From: Sphingomonadales bacterium
GTDB taxonomy: Bacteria; Pseudomonadota; Alphaproteobacteria; Sphingomonadales; Sphingomonadaceae
Direction: 5' to 3'
Assembly: GCA_028868335.1 (NCBI GenBank)
Contig: JAGWUU010000061.1
Span: 1-12,669, forward strand
DNA length: 12,669 bases
Notes under the pieces: model-generated
What the model was told of the DNA's origin: nothing
Databases searched by the model: none
What the model saw: only the letters and a program-made list of their open reading frames with translations
Translations under genes and position numbers: made by a program
In this document: piece by piece, positions 1 through 6,620 of the stretch
Numbering within the stretch: position 1 is the stretch's first letter
Layout: every line of letters begins with the position of its first letter

Positions 1-1063
1 TCGCCCAGCCAATTCCGGTGGCGCGCACGGGCGCTGGGTAGCTGGCGGCGGCGAGCGGCCAGACGCCGTTGTATCCGCCTTGCAGCAGCAGGCCGATCAG
101 GAAGGCAACGCCGATCGTTGCGGTTACCGGCATTGCCACCGATCCGAACCACAGCATCGTCGCTCCGGCCAGGACCAGCATGACTGGGACCAGCCTGCCA
201 AGCGGCAGACGCACGGCCATGACGCTCATCGCCAGGGTGCCGACGAAGGCGCCAAGATTGTAGAGCGCTCCGGCGTAGATCGCGTTTGTTTCGGAGAGGC
301 CGGCCTGGATCGAAAGCTTGGGAATCCAGCTGACGATGAAATAAAGCACCATCAATCCGAAGAATACCGCGCCCCACAGTGCCAGGGTGCGACCGCGCAG
401 GGCGGAGCTGAACAGCGCCCTGATGCCGCGAATGGAGCTTTTGTCCGTCTCGCGCGCGGGAATTGCATCTTCCAGCAGTACCCATGCGAACGGGAACAGG
501 ATCACCGTGATTGCGCCAGCTCCCGCGAGCAGCGCGTGCCAACCATGCACCGGCAGCAGCCGCGCGACGATCAGCCCGGTGAAGACGGCGGCGAACGGAT
601 AGCCTGCCTGGACCAACCCGACCGCGAGGTTGCGCTGGGCCGCAGGTGCGCTTTCCGCGGCAAGCGCGGCCATGGCGGCCAGTACCGTCCCGATTCCCAT
701 GCCGACCAGCACCCGTAACAGCAGGAACTGGGTGACGTTTGCAACCCAACCGCTTGAAACCATTCCCGCGGACATCAGCGCCAACGCAGCCAAAATGACC
801 TTGCGCCGTCCAAAGCGGTCGGCAAGCGGGGCGATGAACATGCCGCCCAGCGCCATGCCAAGGAGGCCCGCGCTAAACAGGCGCCCCATCACGTCGGAAC
901 CGATACCCCAGTCAACCTGAATGCGGGGAGCTATGAACGAGAGGATCGTCACGTCGATCCCGTCAGCCATGTTGATCGCGAAGCACAGGCCGACCACGGC
1001 GACGGCGCGGCGCGTCCAGTTCGCCGGAGCGGTTCCGAAATCGTCAATTGAAATCGCGGCCAT
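1..1063 (-). CDS. MFS transporter, aromatic acid:H+ symporter (AAHS) type, partial at its C-terminus
   Basis: Inner-membrane secondary transporter, likely importing an aromatic or alicyclic acid (protocatechuate, quinate or similar) with protons. The reverse strand from the ATG at 1063 is open to the window edge, giving 354 residues; AAHS proteins are usually about 430-460, so the last quarter is outside. Visible: a hydrophobic first helix carrying ADGIDVT (residues 33-39, D34 and D37), matching the DGxD motif of PcaK-type carriers; the MFS loop 2-3 motif LADRFGRRK (80-88); an LLRVLVGMGIG helix (115-125); alternating hydrophobic segments; and the late RATGIGWA motif at the edge. A purine-rich GGAAGAGG precedes the ATG. 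It lies 67 bases downstream of the TetR gene on the same strand, so the two are probably co-transcribed and controlled with the divergent dehydratase operon. The family is clear; the substrate is inferred from context only. Confidence 0.92.
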   Translation of the reverse strand, partial: MAAISIDDFGTAPANWTRRAVAVVGLCFAINMADGIDVTILSFIAPRIQVDWGIGSDVMGRLFSAGLLGMALGGMFIAPLADRFGRRKVILAALALMSAGMVSSGWVANVTQFLLLRVLVGMGIGTVLAAMAALAAESAPAAQRNLAVGLVQAGYPFAAVFTGLIVARLLPVHGWHALLAGAGAITVILFPFAWVLLEDAIPARETDKSSIRGIRALFSSALRGRTLALWGAVFFGLMVLYFIVSWIPKLSIQAGLSETNAIYAGALYNLGAFVGTLAMSVMAVRLPLGRLVPVMLVLAGATMLWFGSVAMPVTATIGVAFLIGLLLQGGYNGVWPLAAASYPAPVRATGIGWA

Positions 1064-1105
1064 TGTCCTCTTCCCCGTCAAGACCGGAGAGACGGGCAGG
1101 GCTGG

Positions 1106-1130
1106 CCGCCGGGCTTAGGCCCGTTGGCGG
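1106..1130 (-). other. GC-rich hairpin between the TetR gene and the transporter
   Basis: Directly after the TetR stop, read on the minus strand, CGGGC-CTAA-GCCCG forms a 5-bp stem that can be extended by CCGC/GCGG around a small bulge. No T-run follows, so a classical intrinsic terminator is unlikely. It could lower read-through into the transporter, stabilise an mRNA end, or mean nothing in GC-rich DNA. Confidence 0.3.
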
Positions 1131-1778
1131 TCAGCCGTGCGCCGTTACCCAGGCAATTATGATGTCCGCCACCTCCTTCGCCCGTTGCTCCACCGCCTCG
1201 GGGCTGGTCATGTCGATCCCGAAGTTGTGGGCAAAGGTGAACTGGTTGGAGACGTTGTAGAAACTCAGCGCGGTCATGTTCATGTGCAGCCGCGTCGGGT
1301 CGATGCCCTTGCGGAAGCTGCCCTCCGCCTCGCCCCGCGCGACGATCCGGGTGAGCATGTCGATCACCATGCGGTTGCCTTCGGGAAGCGATTCGATCTG
1401 CTTGAGATGCTCGGCCCGGTGGATATTCTCGTTCATCACCAGCCGTACAAGCTCCGGGTGCTGCACGTGGTAGCGCACGTCGTGTTCGATCAGCCGGCGC
1501 AGCGCCTCGATCGCGGTGCCGGTGTCGACGTCGACCTCGCTCTCGCTCTTGCGGACCCGCGCATAGGCACGTTCCAGCACGGCGCGATAGAGATCGTCCT
1601 TGCCCTCGAAGTAGTAGTAGATCTTGCGCTTGGTGGCGCGTCCGGCGATTTCGTCGATCCGCGCCCCGGCCAGACCCTTTTCGACAAATTCCTGCGTCGC
1701 GATGTCGATGATCTGATTCATCGCCGCTTCGCGCGCTTCGGCATGGCTGCGGCGCGGTGGTTTGGCGGGGGTGGTCAA
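1131..1778 (-). CDS. TetR/AcrR-family transcriptional regulator
   Basis: Cytoplasmic DNA-binding regulator, probably a ligand-responsive repressor of the divergent dehydratase operon and of its own operon with the transporter. From the TTG at 1778 it is 215 residues, normal for TetR. The helix-turn-helix domain spans about residues 16-73; the recognition region is KRKIYYYFEGK (50-60), followed by DDLYRAVLERAY. The C-terminal ligand and dimer domain is helical and has no recognisable substrate signature. Start choice: the frame extends to a GTG at 1865, but those extra 29 residues are outside the family fold and have no good ribosome site, whereas GGAGA lies 8 bases before the TTG. The GTG start (244 residues) remains possible. 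The effector may be protocatechuate, dehydroshikimate or the imported acid; this is inference from position alone. Confidence 0.92.
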   Translation of the reverse strand: MTTPAKPPRRSHAEAREAAMNQIIDIATQEFVEKGLAGARIDEIAGRATKRKIYYYFEGKDDLYRAVLERAYARVRKSESEVDVDTGTAIEALRRLIEHDVRYHVQHPELVRLVMNENIHRAEHLKQIESLPEGNRMVIDMLTRIVARGEAEGSFRKGIDPTRLHMNMTALSFYNVSNQFTFAHNFGIDMTSPEAVEQRAKEVADIIIAWVTAHG

Positions 1779-2000
1779 GTCGGCGTCTCCAGGCACGGCG
1801 GCAGGACGCACGAACGCGCCCCCCTCCGACCGGTCGATAACGCCAATTTCCCGCTTCGTCTGCACCGTCTGCCCATCGATTGCGAATTTTATGTTACGGA
1901 CTAGTTCCCATCATTTTTGCTTTTGTCAACTCCGATGCCGTGTTACCGCAGCGGCACGGAGCGTTCGAATCCGGCCTGGGGCTTGAGGTGCCGCGCGATC
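1779..2000. promoter_or_regulatory. Divergent intergenic control region
   Basis: This 222-base stretch separates the TetR-transporter operon from the dehydratase operon. Its middle (about 1885-1930) is clearly more AT-rich than its surroundings. It contains a TTGACA hexamer on the minus strand (1924-1929) that overlaps TTGTCA on the plus strand (1923-1928), and an ACTAGT palindrome at 1900-1905. It is the natural place for both promoters and the TetR operator. No good -10 element is visible for the plus-strand promoter: TGTTAC at 1941-1946, paired with TTGCTT at 1917-1922 across 18 bases, is only a weak match. No other gene is visible here. Confidence 0.6.
1900..1929 (-). promoter_or_regulatory. 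Candidate sigma-70-type promoter for the TetR-transporter operon, with possible operator
   Basis: On the minus strand a perfect -35 TTGACA (1929-1924) is followed after 18 bases by ACTAGT (1905-1900), which matches the -10 consensus at 3 of 6 positions and is itself a 6-bp palindrome. A TetR dimer bound over ACTAGT would block this promoter, fitting autorepression. An alternative -10, TAACAT at 1896-1891, has no matching -35. Based on hexamer inspection only. Confidence 0.33.
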
Positions 2001-3860
2001 ATGAAGACGTCGATAGCCACGGTTTCGATCAGCGGAACGCTTGATGCGAAGCTGCGCGCGATTGCTGCGGCCGGGTTTGACGGCGCGGAGATATTCGAGA
2101 ACGACCTTCTCTCCACCCATCTCAGCGCGCGCGAGATTGCGGCGCTGATGGCTGAACTCGGCCTCGCCTGCACGATGTTCCAGCCGTTTCGTGACCTTGA
2201 AGGGCTGCCCGATGCCAACCGCGTCCGGGCATTCGACCGGCTTGAGCGCAAGTTCGATGTGATGGCCGAACTCGGCGCTGACCTGCTGCTGGTCTGCTCA
2301 AGCTGCTCGCCGCAGGCTCTTGGCGATCGTGAACGCCTGGTCGCCGATCTGGCCGAGGCAGGAGATCGCGCGGCGGCGCGCGGGATGCGCGTCGGATATG
2401 AAGCGTTGGCCTGGGGGCGCCACGTCAATGATCATCGCGAAGCCTGGGCGCTGGTTCGCGATGCGGATCATCCCGCGCTTGGCCTTGTGCTGGACAGCTT
2501 CCATTCGCTGGCACGCGGTATTCCCTCCAGCAGCATCGGCGACATTCGTGCTGACAAGCTGTTCCTTGTCCAGGTCTGCGATGCTCCGCTGCTGGACATG
2601 GATTATCTTGGCTGGAGCCGTCACTTCCGCTGCATGCCAGGCCAGGGCGAGCTTCCGCTCGACGACTGGGCCGAGGCGATCCGCCGGATCGGTTATGACG
2701 GCCACTGGAGCCTTGAGATATTCAACGACAGGTTCCGCGCCGGATCGGCGAGCGGCATCGCGCTCGACGGACTACGTTCGCTGCGATTGCTCGAGGGCGG
2801 GATAACCCGCGCAGTCTCAACGAGCGGATGCCTGCCGGAAAAGGCAAGGCCGACCGGCGTGGAGTTCATCGAATTTGCCGCCAGTCCGGCAGAAGCCGTT
2901 ACCTTGGGAACGATGCTTCGCGCGCTGGGCTTTCGCCCGACCGCGCGTCATCGCAGCAAGGAGGTGATCCGCTGGCAACACGGGACGATCAACCTTGTGA
3001 TCAACTGCGAGCCCGAGGGCCTCGCGCACAGTTTCGACGTCGTCCACGGGGCTTCGGTCTGCGCAATCGGACTGACCCTTGAGGATGTGCCGGGCGCTCT
3101 TTCCCGCGCGGATGCGCTCAGGATTGCCCGCTTCAATCAGGCCGTCGGGCCCGACGAATGGCCGATCCCCAGCGTGCGCGGGGTGGGGGGAAGCCTGCTC
3201 TACCTTGTGGATGCCGCGACCCGCGAAGCGATGTGGACGCACGAATTTCCGCACATGCTCGAACCGATGGGGCCGGCAACGCTATCTGGCATCGACCACA
3301 TCGCCCAGACAATGCAGTTCGAGGAATTTCTGAGCTGGCAGCTCTTCTACGTCAGCCTGCTTGCCATGACCAAGACGCCGCAGCTTGAGATCGCCGATCC
3401 GATGGGGCTGGTGCAAAGCCAGGCGGTCGAAACCGCCGATGGAGCGGTGCGCTTCACGCTGAACGGTTCGCTCGCCAGCCAATCGCTCTCTTCGCGCTTC
3501 ATCCAGAACTATTTCGGCGCCGGGGTGCAGCACATCGCCTTCTCCTGCCCAGACATCTTCGCCGCTGTCGATGCCGCCATTGCCGCGGGCATCGAGCGGC
3601 TGGAAATCCCGCGAAACTACTATGACGACCTGGAGGCGCGCTGGGGGCTGGCGCCCGATCTGATCGAGGCCATGGCCTCGCGCGACATCCTGTACGACCG
3701 GGACGGCGAGGCTGAATATTTTCAGTTCTATACCCGCGCCTTTGCTCGCCGTGTGTTCTTCGAACTCGTCCAGCGCCGCGACTATGCGGGTTACGGCGCC
3801 GCCAATGCACCGATCCGGTTGGCCGCGCAGGCCCGCCACAAGCCTGAAATCCTCGACTGA
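2001..3860 (+). CDS. quiC1: 3-Dehydroshikimate dehydratase, QuiC1 type (isomerase-like TIM barrel plus HPPD-like VOC domain)
   Basis: Converts 3-dehydroshikimate to protocatechuate by dehydration, the step that sends quinate/shikimate carbon into aromatic ring cleavage. The protein has 619 residues, close to Pseudomonas QuiC1. The N-terminal half (about 1-265) is a sugar-phosphate isomerase/epimerase-like barrel. The four metal ligands known for P. putida QuiC1 are at the same numbers: E134 (GYEAL), D165 (LVLDSFH), Q191 (FLVQVCD) and E239 (WSLEIF). H168 and R210 (SRHFRCMPGQG) are also present. The C-terminal half (about 285-605) is a VOC domain like 4-hydroxyphenylpyruvate dioxygenase, with an intact 2-His-1-Glu set: H433 (GIDHIAQT), H511 (GVQHIAFS) and E588 (FFELVQR). 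No signal peptide is present, so it should act in the cytoplasm, unlike the exported Acinetobacter QuiC. The ATG at 2001 was chosen because MKTSIATVSISGTL aligns with the family start; GAGG lies 12 bases upstream. The frame opens earlier at a TTG (1917), but that extension looks non-coding. It is the first gene of the four-gene operon. Confidence 0.93.
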   Translation: MKTSIATVSISGTLDAKLRAIAAAGFDGAEIFENDLLSTHLSAREIAALMAELGLACTMFQPFRDLEGLPDANRVRAFDRLERKFDVMAELGADLLLVCSSCSPQALGDRERLVADLAEAGDRAAARGMRVGYEALAWGRHVNDHREAWALVRDADHPALGLVLDSFHSLARGIPSSSIGDIRADKLFLVQVCDAPLLDMDYLGWSRHFRCMPGQGELPLDDWAEAIRRIGYDGHWSLEIFNDRFRAGSASGIALDGLRSLRLLEGGITRAVSTSGCLPEKARPTGVEFIEFAASPAEAVTLGTMLRALGFRPTARHRSKEVIRWQHGTINLVINCEPEGLAHSFDVVHGASVCAIGLTLEDVPGALSRADALRIARFNQAVGPDEWPIPSVRGVGGSLLYLVDAATREAMWTHEFPHMLEPMGPATLSGIDHIAQTMQFEEFLSWQLFYVSLLAMTKTPQLEIADPMGLVQSQAVETADGAVRFTLNGSLASQSLSSRFIQNYFGAGVQHIAFSCPDIFAAVDAAIAAGIERLEIPRNYYDDLEARWGLAPDLIEAMASRDILYDRDGEAEYFQFYTRAFARRVFFELVQRRDYAGYGAANAPIRLAAQARHKPEILD

Positions 3861-3871
3861 TGGAGAACGTC

Positions 3872-4852
3872 ATGCGTCGCTTGATCCTTGCCCTTTCCGC
3901 GTGCGCCACGATGCTTGCGGGTTCGATGCTGCAGGCCGCACCGCAGCGGGTTTTTCCGGTTGCCGACAAGCCGGTTGTGGAGGACAGGTTTCCAGCTCAG
4001 CCGGTGCTGTTCCCCAAGGGGGTGAAAGCCTATCGCGACGTCGCCTACCAGCAGTTGCCGGGCTTCATCCCGCAGGTTGTCGACATCTACATTCCAGCCA
4101 CCAAGGGTCCGCATCCCCTGGTACTATACATCCACGGTGGGGGTTGGGTCGGTGGTCACACCAGGCATTCGGGCGCGCTGGCAGACTTCCCCAGCGTGCT
4201 TGCCGCGCTGGCCGCGGAGGGCTTTACCGTCGCCAGCCTTGAATACCGGCTGTCCGGCGAGGCCAAATTTCCGGCCCAGTTGCAGGACGCCAAGGCCGCC
4301 TTGCGATTTCTCGGGGCCAATGCGTCGAAGTACCGCATCGATACGAGCCGGGTAGGTGTCTGGGGCGGTTCGGCAGGCGGGCACCTTACCGCTCTGACAG
4401 CGCTGACCTGCCACGACACCAGCCTCGATCCCCAGGCGGCAAAGGATGTTTGCGCCACGGCGGCAGTCACCTGGTACGGCGTGTTCGACTTTGCGAAGAT
4501 GGCCGGACCCGATCGCCCCGGCGGCGACCAGAACGCCGCGCTTCTGCTGGGCTGCAACGCTCCATGTCCCGCTGACAAGTTCGCATGGGCAAGTCCTGTC
4601 ACATACATCGATGCCAAGGATCCGCCGTTCCTCTTGATCCATGGCACCGAAGACAAGACGGTGCCGGTCGGGCAATCGCGCGAGGCGGAGGCGGCGTTCA
4701 AGGCGGCTGGCGTGCCGGTGCAGGCCATTTACATTCCCGGCGTCGATCACAGCTTCATCGGCAGCACGCCGCAGCAGACACGAGCCGCGACGTTGCAGGC
4801 GGTCAACGCGACGTTTGACTTCTTCCACGCGAAGCTGGGCGTTCCACAGTGA
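3872..4852 (+). CDS. Exported alpha/beta-hydrolase, carboxylesterase of the HGGG/GGSAG type
   Basis: Serine esterase, probably periplasmic, acting on an ester or lactone of unknown identity. From the ATG at 3872 it has 326 residues. Residues 1-22 form a Sec-type signal peptide (MRR, hydrophobic core, cut near QAA). The oxyanion motif HGGGW is at 88-92. The nucleophile elbow GGSAG (165-169) holds S167; D261 (GTEDKTVP) and H293 (GVDHSF) complete the triad. Four cysteines (180, 194, 228, 232) could form disulfides after export. The pattern fits the BD-FAE / hormone-sensitive-lipase-like group, which includes feruloyl and acetyl esterases. An in-frame ATG at 3860 overlaps the previous stop, but GGAGA five bases before 3872 favours the later start. 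In context it could free quinate, shikimate or a phenolic acid from a conjugate; the substrate is inferred, not shown. Confidence 0.88.
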   Translation: MRRLILALSACATMLAGSMLQAAPQRVFPVADKPVVEDRFPAQPVLFPKGVKAYRDVAYQQLPGFIPQVVDIYIPATKGPHPLVLYIHGGGWVGGHTRHSGALADFPSVLAALAAEGFTVASLEYRLSGEAKFPAQLQDAKAALRFLGANASKYRIDTSRVGVWGGSAGGHLTALTALTCHDTSLDPQAAKDVCATAAVTWYGVFDFAKMAGPDRPGGDQNAALLLGCNAPCPADKFAWASPVTYIDAKDPPFLLIHGTEDKTVPVGQSREAEAAFKAAGVPVQAIYIPGVDHSFIGSTPQQTRAATLQAVNATFDFFHAKLGVPQ

Positions 4853-5742
4853 TGATCGACCGCCGCACCGCACTCGCCGGGCTGGCAGGTTCGGTCGCAT
4901 TGCTCGGGGCTGAGCCAACCTTCGCCGGTGTGTCGCCGACAGCGCGGGAGGTCTTTGCCGCGATCCGCGCCGCGTCGGGACAAAAGTGGGATCCGAACCC
5001 AACCGATGACCGGATCATATTCGGGGATCGCGATGTCCCGATAAGCGGCATTGCCACCTGCTTCACGGCGACGATCGATATTCTGCGCCGCGCCAGGGCG
5101 GCTGGGCTGAACTACGTGATCCCTCACGAGGCGAGCTTCTACGAACGCTACGATGACTTCGCCGAGATGGCCTTGCCTGACGACGACCCCGTGATCATGG
5201 CCAAGAAGCGCTTTCTCGTGACGAACCGCATGGTCATCCAGCGGATGCACGGCCATGCCCACAGTCGGCCCGGTGATGCGATAATGACAGGGCTTCTGCG
5301 TCGGCTGGGCTGGGAGCAGTTCCGGGTGGTTGGCAAGCCCGGCCTTCCGTGGGTCAAGCTTCCGCAGGTATCCGCGCTTGACCTTGGGCGACACATCAAG
5401 TCCCGGCTCGGCAGGCGTACCCTGCGGATGCTCGGCGATCCCGCGCGGTCGATCACCACGATCAGCATTTCCGCCGGAATGCCGGGCGAGAACGTCCAGA
5501 TCCAGCAGATCGAGTCGGGTGCCGATGCCGTCTTTCTGGGCGAAGTCCGTGAACCCGAAGTGTTGGGCTACGCGCAGGACATGGCCGCAAGCCGCCCGGT
5601 AACTGTCTATCTGGTTGGCCACACCAATGAGGATCCCGGAATGGGTGTGCTGGCCGAATGGCTTCAGGGCGTATTCCCGGCCATGCCGGTGAGGTGGCTC
5701 GAACTGGCCGATCCTTACGTCAATCCCGTCGCCGGAGCCTGA
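4852..5742 (+). CDS. NIF3/DUF34-family dinuclear-metal protein with a Tat-type signal peptide
   Basis: Member of the NIF3 (GTP cyclohydrolase I type 2-like) family, whose usual members are cytosolic hexamers with two metal ions and poorly defined activity. 296 residues from the ATG at 4852, which overlaps the esterase stop as TGATG; a GTG immediately before is the alternative. Residues 1-25 look like a Tat signal: MIDRRTALAG, a mild hydrophobic stretch, then a probable cut after PTFA. Family landmarks follow: VPISGIATCF (62-71), PHEASF with H92/E93 in place of the common HH pair, HGHAH (133-137) where HTxLD is usual, the GDP loop (195-197), FLGEVREPE (228-236), and GHTNEDPG (256-263) with H257/E260. 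The ligand set is therefore mostly kept but altered. The export signal and the place between an esterase and a paralogue are unusual. Function unknown; a metal-dependent hydrolase acting on a periplasmic substrate is one possibility. Confidence 0.85.
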   Translation: MIDRRTALAGLAGSVALLGAEPTFAGVSPTAREVFAAIRAASGQKWDPNPTDDRIIFGDRDVPISGIATCFTATIDILRRARAAGLNYVIPHEASFYERYDDFAEMALPDDDPVIMAKKRFLVTNRMVIQRMHGHAHSRPGDAIMTGLLRRLGWEQFRVVGKPGLPWVKLPQVSALDLGRHIKSRLGRRTLRMLGDPARSITTISISAGMPGENVQIQQIESGADAVFLGEVREPEVLGYAQDMAASRPVTVYLVGHTNEDPGMGVLAEWLQGVFPAMPVRWLELADPYVNPVAGA

Positions 5743-5745
5743 GCG

Positions 5746-6606
5746 GTGCGCGGCAATGAACTGTTCGCGCTGATCGAACGGGGGCTGGGGCCGGAGGCGC
5801 ACCGCCATCGTGGCGTCGACGCCCCGGCGCGGCGCGATACGGCGATCGCAGGCGGCTCGTACCGCGCACCCGGCACGCTGGTCGACGGATTTCGCGCGGG
5901 TGACAGCGATGGCGAGGTTCGCGGCGTCGCAGTCGCGGCGCGGGCATCGACGGCGGTATTGCGCCAGGCGAAAGCGCTTGGGGCCAATCTGGTGATCAGC
6001 CGTCAGGCGTTCCTGGGCGACAGTCTCGACCGTCCCGTGGCGCAGCCCGAACCGGCGCTCGCCGAAAAGCTGGCGCTCATCGAGGCGGAGGGCCTGATGG
6101 TTTTGCGGCTTCAGGATCCACGCACCAGCCCCGCAGGCCGCACAATCACCCAGGCGCTGCCGCGCGCCATCGGTCTTGGCCCTGCGCATCCGGGGCTGAA
6201 CCCGGCGGACGGTCTGGTTTGCCCCTGCGCCGCCACACCGATCGAACACATCGCTCGCCGGATCGCAGCGGCGATCGCCAGCAGCGCGCTGCGGTTGGTG
6301 GGAGATCCCGCGCTTGCGGTTCGAGGCATCGCCTTCGCCACCGAGACAAACCGGCCCAACGCGCTCAATCCGCTGCTCTCCCGGCCCGACGTGAATCTTC
6401 TGGTCGCGGGCGAGGTGCATGAAACCGAAACCACGGCCTATGTGCTTGACGCAATTGCATTGGGGCAACCAAAGGCGCTGTTGCTGGTCGGCTCGATCGC
6501 GATGGAGGAACCGTCAGCAAAGGCGCTGGCCGCCTGGCTCAAGCCGCAATTGGCAGTTCCGGTCGCCTATGTGCCGTCGGGAATGCCGCTGACCGAAGTG
6601 TCGTAA
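5746..6606 (+). CDS. Second NIF3-like protein, diverged, metal ligands largely lost, no signal peptide
   Basis: 286 residues from a GTG at 5746, three bases after the previous stop, with GGAG eight bases upstream. By eye it aligns with the preceding NIF3-like protein over most of its length: VRGVAVAARASTAVLRQAKA (58-77) with the ATCFTATIDILRRARA region, LRLVGDPA (182-189) with LRMLGDPA, LVAGEVHETE (219-228) with VFLGEVREPE, and LLVGSIAMEEPSAKALAAWL (246-265) with YLVGHTNEDPGMGVLAEWL. At the metal positions H/E becomes R86/Q87, the HGHAH cluster becomes LQDPR, and the GH histidine becomes S250; E223 and E254 remain. It therefore probably cannot bind two metals in the usual way and may be a structural or regulatory partner of the upstream protein. 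There is no signal peptide, so it is cytoplasmic unless carried out with its partner. It is the last gene of the plus-strand operon and converges with the dehydrogenase gene 14 bases on. Could be broadly described as a DUF34 hypothetical protein. Confidence 0.8.
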   Translation: MRGNELFALIERGLGPEAHRHRGVDAPARRDTAIAGGSYRAPGTLVDGFRAGDSDGEVRGVAVAARASTAVLRQAKALGANLVISRQAFLGDSLDRPVAQPEPALAEKLALIEAEGLMVLRLQDPRTSPAGRTITQALPRAIGLGPAHPGLNPADGLVCPCAATPIEHIARRIAAAIASSALRLVGDPALAVRGIAFATETNRPNALNPLLSRPDVNLLVAGEVHETETTAYVLDAIALGQPKALLLVGSIAMEEPSAKALAAWLKPQLAVPVAYVPSGMPLTEVS

Positions 6607-6620
6607 GGAGGGAGTGCGAC

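Noticed and set aside
80..718. A plus-strand frame opposite the transporter
   Set aside because: The minus strand encodes a clear MFS protein with DGxD and loop 2-3 motifs; the plus frame has low-complexity hydrophilic sequence only.
1137..1904. A 255-codon plus-strand frame opposite the TetR gene and running into the divergent promoter region
   Set aside because: The minus-strand TetR fold is unmistakable and the plus frame has no domain or convincing ribosome site.
1917..2000. N-terminal extension of the dehydratase to a TTG at 1917
   Set aside because: The metal ligands fall at E134, D165, Q191 and E239, the known numbers, only if translation starts at the ATG at 2001, and the extension would cover the promoter region.
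4747..6468. A 573-codon open frame on the minus strand opposite both NIF3-like genes
   Set aside because: It is antisense to two frames with clear family motifs, its translation is rich in R, H, Q and P with no recognisable domain, and long antisense frames are expected in GC-rich coding DNA.
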